Assembly: GCA_031370545.1 (NCBI GenBank)
Contig: JANMQQ010000360.1
Span: 1-6,680 of the forward strand
DNA from: UBA6921 sp031370545
GTDB taxonomy: Bacteria; Pseudomonadota; Gammaproteobacteria; SG8-11
DNA: 6,680 nucleotides
Direction of reading: 5' to 3'
A program made the translations under genes and the position numbers. Below the pieces are notes generated by a model, which was not told the origin of the DNA, did no database searches, and saw only the letters and a program-made list of their open reading frames with translations. Shown in pieces: positions 1 through 5,689 of this stretch (within the stretch, counting starts at the first letter, position 1; each line of letters starts with the position of its first letter).

Positions 1-293
1 GCGTGCTTGCAAATTTATATCGTGACGAAAACGACTCAATGGGCTGGCATGCCGACAAAGAAAAAGAGCTTGGCGCACAACCCTGCATCGCATCGCTAAG
101 CTTTGGCGCCGCACGTGTGTTTCGTGTGCAACATAACCAGACCAAACAAACCATCAATGTGACGCTCAACAACGGCAGCCTGCTAACCATGAGCGACGTT
201 TTTCAAGAAAAATGGCGGCACTGCGTGCCGAAGCAGCGCGACACTATTTCGCCGCGCATCAATCTCACCTTTCGCTATATCCACAAGTCATGA
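1..293 (+). CDS. AlkB-like 2-oxoglutarate/Fe(II)-dependent dioxygenase, C-terminal part (5' end outside window)
   Basis: The reading frame is open from the left edge, with codons in phase from base 3. The 96 visible residues are the catalytic half of an AlkB/ALKBH2-3-type enzyme. Numbered from base 3, they show NLYRD (4-8, the Asn/Tyr positions that usually contact 2-oxoglutarate), the iron-binding HxD in WHAD (H16, D18), a core strand SLSFGAARVF (31-40), GSLLTM (58-63), the second iron histidine in WRHCVPK (H73), and the closing RINLTFR (R85 and R91, the two arginines that hold 2-oxoglutarate). Family members oxidatively demethylate alkylated DNA or RNA bases in the cytoplasm. Full-length proteins have about 200 residues, so roughly 100 N-terminal residues are missing here because of the window edge. 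The GTG at base 3 lies inside a conserved strand and is not the start. The stop overlaps the start of the Rieske gene (ATGA), so the two are probably co-transcribed and translationally coupled. Confidence 0.93.
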   Translation, partial: VLANLYRDENDSMGWHADKEKELGAQPCIASLSFGAARVFRVQHNQTKQTINVTLNNGSLLTMSDVFQEKWRHCVPKQRDTISPRINLTFRYIHKS

Positions 294-604
294 CATTTCA
301 CTGTCTCGCGACTCGCTCAGATTTATTTGACGGTTATAAGCAGGCATTCGCCGTCAATGGCATTGTCGTGCTGCTGGTGCAAGCCCAAGGAAAAATCTAC
401 GCATTCGAAAACAAATGCGGCCATTTCGGCATCGCGCTCGACACCGGTTGTGTGGTGGGTGACCGCATTCAATGTTCACAACACGGAGCGGAATTTGACC
501 TTTCTTCGGGTCGAGTTACTAACCACGTCGTCGCGCAATGCGATCCGCTGCGCACGTTTGTAGTTGTAACGTGTGGCGATGACGTTGGCATCGCGGACGT
601 ATAG
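290..604 (+). CDS. Small Rieske [2Fe-2S] ferredoxin-like protein
   Basis: The product is a 104-residue protein that consists of little more than one Rieske domain. It carries both cluster-binding boxes, C43-G-H45 and C62-S-Q-H65, separated by 16 residues, which is the CxH...CxxH pattern of a Rieske [2Fe-2S] centre. The flanking strands (IYAFENKCGHFG and QCSQHGAEFDLSSGRV) match the family. There is no signal peptide or membrane segment, so it should be a cytoplasmic electron carrier or ferredoxin subunit, like those of ring-hydroxylating dioxygenases or NirD. The partner is not visible. I chose the ATG at 290 because it overlaps the AlkB stop as ATGA and gives a normal-length Rieske protein. 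An upstream in-frame ATG at 212 lies inside the conserved end of AlkB and is rejected. The pairing with an Fe(II) dioxygenase could mean electron supply, but that is inference. Confidence 0.88.
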   Translation: MTFHCLATRSDLFDGYKQAFAVNGIVVLLVQAQGKIYAFENKCGHFGIALDTGCVVGDRIQCSQHGAEFDLSSGRVTNHVVAQCDPLRTFVVVTCGDDVGIADV

Positions 605-631
605 GTTAAGTCCTCCTGGGCGGGGCGGTCG

Positions 632-656
632 AAAAAAGCAGCATGCTGGGAGCTTT
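632..656 (-). terminator. Possible weak intrinsic terminator of the HupE operon
   Basis: Read on the - strand after the HupE-family stop, AAAGC (652-656) can pair with GCTTT (635-639) around a 12-nt loop, and the right arm runs into a six-T tract (632-637). The position, about 55 nt beyond the stop of the last operon gene, is right. The stem is short and poor in GC. The 10-bp palindrome CAGCATGCTG (639-648) overlaps the loop. This is the only terminator-like element in the 106-nt convergent gap 605-710, where I see no other feature. Confidence 0.3.
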
Positions 657-710
657 AGGCGCAATCGCAGCGAGCGTTTGTGCAGGACGTGACATTTATG
701 CTGGGTTTAC

Positions 711-1844
711 TTACCGCAGCACCGAAATATCGAGCGCGCGCTCAAGCAACCACATCGTGCCCAGTAGCGCGATCAGTGCCGAGCCGGGCGCAAGCACGGT
801 GCGCACGTACGGCACACGGCGACGCAATACAAACACCGTGGGCACGACGAGCGCCACGAATGCGAGCTGCGCGATTTCGACGCCAAGGTTGAAACCGAGC
901 AAGGCGCTGGCGAGTTGTTCGCGGGCGAGCCCTAAATCCGTGAGGGCGCCGGAGAATCCGAAGCCGTGCATCAAGCCGAAGGCAAAAGCGAGCGTCCAGC
1001 GTTTTTCTGAAAACATTGGCCACACGTTGTTGAGTGCGGCAACGATGATGGATGCGGCGATGGCGGCTTCAACCAGCGCCGAGGGTAGTTGCACCACGCC
1101 AAGCACGGCGAGCGCCAAGGTGATCGAATGGGCGAGCGTAAATGCGGTGACAACCTTGGTGACGGCAATCAGCGCGGGTGACAGGCGGTCAACGCTGTGC
1201 CAGGTATTGTCTATGCGGCGCAGCACGGCAGGCAGCAGTAGCGCGAACAAAAACAACAGGTGATCAAATCCCGCCGCGATGTGCTGCATGCCGAGCTGAA
1301 CATAGCCGCGAAATCCCGACCATGCGGTTGCGGTTCCCAGCGATAGCTTCTGCACGCGCGTGTCCGGCCCGAACACTGCGCTTTGCGTGGTGCCGTTCGC
1401 GGTCAGACGTAGCAAGCCGCGATGTTGCGCATCCAGCTCGAATAGCAATTGGTAGTCAATACCCAGCGTATCGACTGCGACTGCACACTGCGCATTGAAA
1501 CGCAGCACGGCGTAGGCGCCGTCGCTGTGTTGATCAATCAACACGTCGTTGCTATTGATTGGACATGACACGGCGCCTGTCAGGAGCCGCAGATGTGACA
1601 GCGCGTAGTCAAAAATGCGGGCGCGTGCATCGCGAATTTCGCCCCAGGTGAGCGCGCTGTCGCCGTCGGCGTCGAGCGCGAGCGCGAAGTCGAGATCGCG
1701 TAAGGCGATGTCCCACGCGCCGGAAATATGCGCTTGCTCAACGTCAATTCGCAAATAGCTGTCGCTGGATTTGTGCGCGAACGCGGGTGCGGTGAGCACC
1801 AGCAGCAACAGCGCACAAGGCAGGTCGCGCAACGTAATCTTCAT
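711..1844 (-). CDS. HupE/UreJ-family membrane protein with N-terminal periplasmic domain containing an EF-hand-like loop
   Basis: The 377-residue protein starts with a signal peptide (LPCALLLLVLTAPAFA, ending near residue 23). A periplasmic domain of about 150 residues follows, then a polytopic C-terminal half from about 182 with five or six hydrophobic segments. Within it are HIAAGFDH (188-195), which fits the HX5DH signature of HupE/UreJ metal permeases, FTLAHSITL (235-243), LVEAAIAAS (257-265), and LMHGFGFSGAL (291-301). This combination is typical of the HupE_UreJ_2 group rather than classical short HupE. Residues 58-69 (DADGDSALTWGE) follow an EF-hand loop with acidic residues at positions 1, 3, 5 and 12. 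Classical relatives transport nickel or cobalt, but the substrate here is unknown. The start ATG overlaps the stop of the upstream TPR gene (ATGA) and only a weak GAGAT lies ahead of it, so translation is probably coupled. It is the last gene of the four-gene operon. Confidence 0.87.
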   Translation of the reverse strand: MKITLRDLPCALLLLVLTAPAFAHKSSDSYLRIDVEQAHISGAWDIALRDLDFALALDADGDSALTWGEIRDARARIFDYALSHLRLLTGAVSCPINSNDVLIDQHSDGAYAVLRFNAQCAVAVDTLGIDYQLLFELDAQHRGLLRLTANGTTQSAVFGPDTRVQKLSLGTATAWSGFRGYVQLGMQHIAAGFDHLLFLFALLLPAVLRRIDNTWHSVDRLSPALIAVTKVVTAFTLAHSITLALAVLGVVQLPSALVEAAIAASIIVAALNNVWPMFSEKRWTLAFAFGLMHGFGFSGALTDLGLAREQLASALLGFNLGVEIAQLAFVALVVPTVFVLRRRVPYVRTVLAPGSALIALLGTMWLLERALDISVLR

Positions 1845-3019
1845 GCTGGGATCTCGTTGAGGCGTGCTGCGAGCGCGCGTAACGCCGAATCTTCAATGCG
1901 GGTCCGCTCCATCCAATGCAACGCATCTGCAGCACCTTGTGGTTGATGTGCGGCGAGCGCCGCTTCAAGCAGGATGCGTGCATCAGCGGGTTCGCGTTGG
2001 GCCTGCCAGTTTTCCTGCGCGAGAGCGAGCGCACGCGGGGCGTCGTTACGAAGCTTTAATGTCAACATCGCTTCTTCACGCACATGCAATGCGGTGCCGC
2101 GTGCACGTGCCTCGGCGAAGCGCACGGTAAGCGTGGCAACGAGTAGTGTGGTTTCCGGCGCCCGAAGTTGTTGCTTCGCCAGGGCAAAGCGCAGTAGCAA
2201 TCCATCCGCACGGGTTTTGTCGCGCAGTAGCTCGGTGACTTCGTTGGCGCGCGCGTGATCAAGCAGAAAATCCGCAAAGGCGGCGAGCAGATAGGCGTCG
2301 TCAGGCGTCGCAGCAAGCGCGGCGCGGTAATGTATTTCTGCAATCGCGTCATGGTTGCCGGTGCGTTCAGCGAATTCGGCGAGCAAGCCGTCCAGCCAGG
2401 GCGCAAGCGCGCCATCGTGATCCATAAGCTGGGCGCGCAACGCAGCAACGCGAGCGTAACTGCGCCCGGCGTGGCCGCTCAGTGCGTCGACAGTGGCAAT
2501 GCAAGTCTGCGCAATGGTCGCGCGGGCGGCCTCTGCGAGTTGCTCGCAGTCGGCACGCGCGGCGGGTAGTTCGCCACGGGCTTGGTAGATGGTGGCGCGT
2601 GTCAGGCGAGCCTGCGCATGGTGAGGTTGACGTTGCAAGATCATGTCAAGATCGCGCAGTGCGGTGTCGAAGTCGTGCAAGCTCTGCGCGGCGGTTGCAC
2701 GCAGTAGTTGAATTTCAGTTGGGGGTTGTTCGGCTGTTGACCACGGTGCAAGCACGGCTTGCGCGTAGCCTAAATAGCGCGGGTCGGATTGAGTGCGTGC
2801 GCGCTGCAAATACAGATGTGCGAGGGCGGCGGCGGTGGTGGCATCGGTGGGCAATTGTGACAGCCGCGTGCGCATTGCAATCAGGCGTGCATCGTCGGGG
2901 TTGCGGCGCGTGATGGACGTGCGTTCCAGCACCAGCGTGTCATCGGTTGGGAGGAAGGGTTCAGCGAATGCTGGCTCAAGCCAAAGTAACGTGGCGAACA
3001 AATGAAATGCGATTTTCAT
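1841..3019 (-). CDS. Secreted TPR-like helical repeat protein
   Basis: The 392-residue product has a short signal peptide (MKIAFHLFATLLWLEPAFA, ending at about residue 19). The rest is almost entirely alpha-helical and rich in Ala, Leu, Arg and Glu. TPR-type helix pairs are visible at about 102-135 (LLRATAAQSLHDFDTALRD), 136-168 (ARLTRATIYQARGELPAARA) and 225-257 (AAFADFLLDHARANE). More degenerate helical repeats run to the C-terminus. TPR proteins serve as protein-protein scaffolds, and this one should act in the periplasm. It lies between the lipoprotein gene (87-nt gap with a strong hairpin) and the HupE-family gene (ATGA overlap). It is therefore plausibly an assembly partner of the membrane protein, although this is inferred from position only. 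The ribosome-binding site is poor (GAGAAC about 5 nt before ATG). No catalytic motif was seen. Confidence 0.82.
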   Translation of the reverse strand: MKIAFHLFATLLWLEPAFAEPFLPTDDTLVLERTSITRRNPDDARLIAMRTRLSQLPTDATTAAALAHLYLQRARTQSDPRYLGYAQAVLAPWSTAEQPPTEIQLLRATAAQSLHDFDTALRDLDMILQRQPHHAQARLTRATIYQARGELPAARADCEQLAEAARATIAQTCIATVDALSGHAGRSYARVAALRAQLMDHDGALAPWLDGLLAEFAERTGNHDAIAEIHYRAALAATPDDAYLLAAFADFLLDHARANEVTELLRDKTRADGLLLRFALAKQQLRAPETTLLVATLTVRFAEARARGTALHVREEAMLTLKLRNDAPRALALAQENWQAQREPADARILLEAALAAHQPQGAADALHWMERTRIEDSALRALAARLNEIPA

Positions 3020-3054
3020 GGAGAGTTCTCATGCATTTTATGAGTAGCTTGTCT

Positions 3055-3100
3055 GCTCGTGCGGGCTGTTGAAGCAGGCAAACTTCAACAGCCCGTGAGC
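3055..3100 (-). repeat. Strong intercistronic hairpin between lipoprotein and TPR genes
   Basis: A perfect 13-bp inverted repeat pairs 3062-3074 with 3083-3095 (arm CGGGCTGTTGAAG) around an 8-nt loop. It is extended by GCTC (3055-3058) with GAGC (3097-3100) across a small asymmetric bulge. In the direction of transcription (- strand) it lies just after the lipoprotein stop and about 35 nt before the TPR start. No run of U follows it, so it is not a classical intrinsic terminator. It more likely acts as a partial terminator or a 3'-end stabiliser, giving more transcript for DUF4331 and the lipoprotein than for the downstream genes. The structure is read directly from the sequence; the role is inference. 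Confidence 0.75.
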
Positions 3101-3106
3101 CCTGCC

Positions 3107-3352
3107 TTACATCACATCACTTGCTTCGCTTTCATCGAACTGCTCGACATGCACCGTGTCGATATTCCACGGCTCGCTGTCGTCGCTAGTCGCGGCGATC
3201 ATCTTTTGCACGTACGCCAAATACGTGGGGGTTCCCGATTGGGCTACGTCATCGGTGTTGGCAGCGGCGGTGTCATCGCGATTGTTGCGATCTGCGCAGG
3301 CCGCCATCGTCAATGTGAAGCCCAATAACAACGCAAGCTTGACTTTAAGCAT
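3107..3352 (-). CDS. Small putative lipoprotein, hypothetical
   Basis: This 81-residue protein has a basic start (MLKVK), a hydrophobic stretch (LALLLGFTLTMAA) and a cysteine at 19 in the context TMAAC-AD. That is a serviceable though imperfect lipobox, with Met instead of Leu at -3. Alanine at +2 would favour outer-membrane placement. The mature part is short, acidic and Asp/Glu-rich, with a likely disordered linker (about 20-40) followed by TYLAYVQKMIAA and an acidic tail (EQFDESEASDVM). I recognise no domain. The start is well supported by CTCCTT on the + strand (AAGGAG in the message, 3360-3365), 7 nt before ATG. The gene starts only 17 nt after the DUF4331 stop, which indicates one operon. 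The strong hairpin lies just beyond its stop. It may be an accessory partner of the DUF4331 protein; function unknown. Confidence 0.72.
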   Translation of the reverse strand: MLKVKLALLLGFTLTMAACADRNNRDDTAAANTDDVAQSGTPTYLAYVQKMIAATSDDSEPWNIDTVHVEQFDESEASDVM

Positions 3353-3359
3353 GAGAGTT

Positions 3360-3365
3360 CTCCTT
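3360..3365 (-). promoter_or_regulatory. Ribosome-binding site of the small lipoprotein gene
   Basis: The message reads AAGGAG, 7 nt before the ATG at 3352. It is a near-consensus Shine-Dalgarno sequence and the main support for translation of this short ORF. Confidence 0.75.
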
Positions 3366-3369
3366 GTGG

Positions 3370-4821
3370 TTAGTTGGGTGAGCCAGGCAGAGGATCAAGC
3401 AAGTACGGAAACATGTCGGAAAACATGCTGTCGTTCACCAATGCCCCATCGGTTAGCGGTGCATCGCCGACGGGTGCGTCAGCCGGAACGCAACCGATGT
3501 TGAGGGTGCACAGCTTGCCCATGACCACGCGCAATGCGACGTCGACGATGTCGTCACCCGGGCGTCGGCCGTTGGGGAATCCCGCCGCGTCGCCAGCGAT
3601 GACGCCCAGATTGTTCTGCATGCCCTTCGCTGCGGCAGGCGTCCCGGTATTGAGGCGTAATTGTTCCGATGGCACCCCATTTTTTGGTTGGTTTAAACCT
3701 GGCACTCCGGTCAGAAACGCGGTGACCAAGTCGTTACGTGGAAAATGGGTGGGCGCTTTGGCGATAGGAAACAGGATTTCAATCAATGCAGGTAAGGTGG
3801 GATGGGTGACGTAGTCCGCGAACTGCGCATCGTCTTTTGGTTTCGAGGCGTTGAACTTGTTCTTGTCTTTGAGCCCAATGACGACTTCATTCACCAAGGG
3901 CATGCCCAAGCGCGATACCTGCACCCACGGCCCGCCTTCGAGGGCGGGCTTGCCAAAGTCAGGCGTGCTACGCAACAGGCGGCCTTGGCGTACGCTGGCA
4001 GTGGTCCAGGCGCCGATGACCGGATCACCGTGGGTCAAACAGCTCGAATGAATTTCAAGAATCAGCGACGTAACATTTTTGTCTTCCAGGGAATCCAACT
4101 CGCCATTGACCGGCCCGAGCGGATTGGTGTTGATCAGATCAAAGGTCTCGCCGAGATTCACGACAAAGGGATCTTTGCGCTGACCGACGAACACGCGCCC
4201 TGGCAGCTCACAACCAGGGAGCTTGACATTATACGTATGAGCCTTCGCGTAGGCCGCGTAGTCGGGGATGGATTTGTTACCGATGTTGTCAACCGGTTTG
4301 GCAAACGTGCTTGCGCCGCTATCCGCATTGACGATGGGTGCACTCTTTCCACCACGTCGGTCGCCCCGCATCAGCGTGATGCGGTAGCTTTCCTCGACAT
4401 TTAATGCGGCGGTGTTACCGACGCCGATCTGGCCGGAGTTGATCAACGGAATCGAGATCTTCTTGCCACCGATGTCGAGCTGCGTATCCTTCAACGTATT
4501 GTTGAACCGGAATTGAAATGTCAGGTCTTCCTTTGCGTCACCGTTGTTGTCGATATGGATTTCGTATAGGGCTTCCGGGTCGAGCATAAAGTAGTTGGGG
4601 CCACCGTAACCATCCTGTAGCGGCACATAGTTGGCTATCAATGTGACATATCCACTGCGGCCATTTTCGTAGCTGTTGAACATGTAAAAATCCGTGCCGT
4701 CGACTTTCGGCATTTCTGCGATAAACGGAGCCTCGCGATGGCTGGAGGCCTGCGCGGTAAGCGCGGGTACCGCCAAGGCCGCGATGGTCAGGGGAACAGC
4801 TAAACGTCGAAAAGTATTCAT
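3370..4821 (-). CDS. Secreted DUF4331-family protein
   Basis: The 483-residue protein has a clear Sec signal peptide (MNTFRRLAVPLTIAALAVPA..., cleavage likely after AQA at 25). The mature protein then opens with the DUF4331 hallmark SSHREAP (26-32) followed by DGTDFYMFNS (41-50). Other family-like blocks are NYFMLDPEALYEIHIDNNGD (76-95), WVQVSRLGMPLVNEVVIGLK (299-318), GFPNGRRPGDDIVDVALR (414-431) and the C-terminal FPYLLDPLPGSP (471-482). The length is normal, so the gene looks intact. The biochemical function of DUF4331 is not established. DNNGDAKED (91-99) resembles a calcium-binding acidic loop, but that is only suggestive. Four cysteines (204, 261, 438, 444) could form periplasmic disulfides. 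It is the first gene of a four-gene operon divergent from an ECF sigma gene, with an excellent ribosome-binding site. Confidence 0.93.
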   Translation of the reverse strand: MNTFRRLAVPLTIAALAVPALTAQASSHREAPFIAEMPKVDGTDFYMFNSYENGRSGYVTLIANYVPLQDGYGGPNYFMLDPEALYEIHIDNNGDAKEDLTFQFRFNNTLKDTQLDIGGKKISIPLINSGQIGVGNTAALNVEESYRITLMRGDRRGGKSAPIVNADSGASTFAKPVDNIGNKSIPDYAAYAKAHTYNVKLPGCELPGRVFVGQRKDPFVVNLGETFDLINTNPLGPVNGELDSLEDKNVTSLILEIHSSCLTHGDPVIGAWTTASVRQGRLLRSTPDFGKPALEGGPWVQVSRLGMPLVNEVVIGLKDKNKFNASKPKDDAQFADYVTHPTLPALIEILFPIAKAPTHFPRNDLVTAFLTGVPGLNQPKNGVPSEQLRLNTGTPAAAKGMQNNLGVIAGDAAGFPNGRRPGDDIVDVALRVVMGKLCTLNIGCVPADAPVGDAPLTDGALVNDSMFSDMFPYLLDPLPGSPN

Positions 4822-4827
4822 GATGAT

Positions 4828-4832
4828 CTCCT
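4828..4832 (-). promoter_or_regulatory. Ribosome-binding site of the DUF4331 gene
   Basis: AGGAG in the message (within TCAGGAGAT) lies 6 nt before the ATG at 4821. It fixes the start of the DUF4331 gene and predicts strong translation. Confidence 0.8.
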
Positions 4833-4887
4833 GATAAGGTTGAACGAATGTGAGTGTTCGAGGAGTACTACGCAGTACGCAGCACCG

Positions 4888-4926
4888 CTGGATGTGGATT
4901 TCTGCGTGAAAATTTCATACATCCAG
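4888..4926. repeat. Inverted repeat in the divergent intergenic region
   Basis: CTGGATGT (4888-4895) and ACATCCAG (4919-4926) form a perfect 8-bp inverted repeat. Between them lie a partial inner pairing (ATTTC against GAAAT-like bases) and the small palindrome TGAAAATTTCA (4907-4917). It lies between the divergent DUF4331 and sigma genes, where an operator or a structured leader could sit. No protein or RNA binding can be shown from the sequence alone. Confidence 0.45.
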
Positions 4927-5005
4927 AACGCGCACAGTTGCGTAGTAGATGTGAGGCATTACGTCTTTAAGTCGGAGTTAGGAACGATGGAATTCGAAGT
5001 GACTA

Positions 5006-5034
5006 TTGGGTCGGCGTCGCGTGATACCTATACG
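5006..5034 (+). promoter_or_regulatory. Candidate promoter of the sigma/cupin genes
   Basis: TTGGGT (5006-5011) and TATACG (5029-5034) are separated by 17 nt, giving a sigma70-like arrangement that would start transcription near 5041, just ahead of the ATG at 5059. The -35 box matches consensus only partly. An alternative ECF-like reading is TGATAC (5022-5027), 17 nt before GTTATG (5045-5050). Either is speculative. Confidence 0.22.
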
Positions 5035-5050
5035 CATAACGTTTGTTATG
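5035..5050. repeat. Short inverted repeat CATAAC-N4-GTTATG before the sigma gene
   Basis: CATAAC (5035-5040) and GTTATG (5045-5050) form a perfect 6-bp inverted repeat with a 4-nt centre. It ends 8 nt before the ATG at 5059 and overlaps the candidate promoter region. It could be an operator or a small leader hairpin. Its short length means chance cannot be excluded. Confidence 0.35.
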
Positions 5051-5058
5051 ATCAGGCC

Positions 5059-5688
5059 ATGCAACAACTCGAGACCCAATGTGTGTCGCCTGCCGTGACT
5101 CCTGTGTTGGCCAGCAACATGGACGACGCGCATTATCGTCAGTTGATGGCACGTATCGCAGACCGCGATGAAAGCGCCTTCGCAGCTTTATACGACGCTA
5201 CCGCAAGCCGGGTGTACGCGCTTGCGCTGCGCATCACGCGTAAGGCACAAGACGCTGAAGATGTCGTCGAGGAAACCTATTTTCAGATTTGGCAGCGCGC
5301 TGATCAATACGACATGCAACGTGGCCGCGTTCTGGCATGGGTGTTGACAATATGTCGCAGCCGCGCGCTGGACTTGTTGCGGCGTCTCGATCACGCCGAT
5401 CCGCATGATGATCCAGGCTCATTGGCCGAGCAAAGCGATGAGCACACAACTGATCCGCAACAATTGATGGTGATGTTTCAACGTGACAGCGCCGTGCACG
5501 CCGCGATGACCCAGCTGACTGGTGTGCAGCGGCAGCTTGTCGCGCTCGCGTTCTTGCGCGATCTGAGTCATCAGCAGATCGCGGACCAGCTCAACATGCC
5601 GCTTGGAACCGTCAAAACCCATATCCGCAATGCGCTTACCACATTGCGCGGTTTGTTGGAGAACGCCAGGGTTGGCGAAGGAGGCTGA
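5059..5688 (+). CDS. ECF-family RNA polymerase sigma factor
   Basis: Numbered from the ATG at 5059 (209 residues), region sigma-2 spans about 40-110. It includes AFAALYDATASRVYALALRI, the region 2.2-like DAEDVVEETYFQIWQRAD and the 2.4-like RGRVLAWVLTICRSRALDLL. Region sigma-4 spans about 142-200, with AAMTQLTGVQRQLVALAFL and the helix-turn-helix LSHQQIADQLNMPLGTVKTH. A proline/acid-rich linker joins them and there is no extra C-terminal domain, as expected for an ECF factor. It resembles factors paired with ChrR-like cupin regulators. The start is uncertain. The frame is open back to 4840, but the 73 extra residues are Cys-rich and unlike the family. The ATG at 4987 has a GGAG 9 nt upstream, and the ATG at 5119 gives the most typical length (189). 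The cupin gene begins one base after the stop. It probably directs transcription of itself and of the divergent DUF4331 operon (inference). Confidence 0.92.
   Translation: MQQLETQCVSPAVTPVLASNMDDAHYRQLMARIADRDESAFAALYDATASRVYALALRITRKAQDAEDVVEETYFQIWQRADQYDMQRGRVLAWVLTICRSRALDLLRRLDHADPHDDPGSLAEQSDEHTTDPQQLMVMFQRDSAVHAAMTQLTGVQRQLVALAFLRDLSHQQIADQLNMPLGTVKTHIRNALTTLRGLLENARVGEGG
5678..5684 (+). promoter_or_regulatory. Ribosome-binding site of the cupin gene
   Basis: AAGGAGG lies 5 nt before the ATG at 5690, inside the last codons of the sigma gene. It establishes this ATG, rather than the upstream in-frame ATG at 5603, as the start. Confidence 0.85.
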
Positions 5689-5689
5689 C

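Noticed and set aside
212..289. N-terminal extension of the Rieske gene from the ATG at 212
   Set aside because: This stretch encodes the conserved C-terminal AlkB segment in another frame, and the ATGA overlap at 290 gives a normal Rieske length.
639..648. 10-bp palindrome CAGCATGCTG after the Rieske gene
   Set aside because: With no loop it cannot form a good RNA hairpin by itself, and there is no other sign of a protein-binding site. It is noted only as part of the weak terminator candidate.
643..1263. Long + strand ORF opposite the HupE-family gene
   Set aside because: It is antisense to a well-supported gene; its product is Ser/Thr/Ala/Arg-rich low-complexity sequence with no domain, a typical mirror of a GC-rich coding strand.
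3802..4404. + strand ORF opposite the DUF4331 gene
   Set aside because: The DUF4331 frame is recognised over its full length with signal peptide and family motifs; the antisense frame has none.
4869..4882. Tandem TACGCAG TACGCAG in the divergent intergenic region
   Set aside because: Two copies of a 7-mer can arise by chance and neither overlaps a convincing promoter element.
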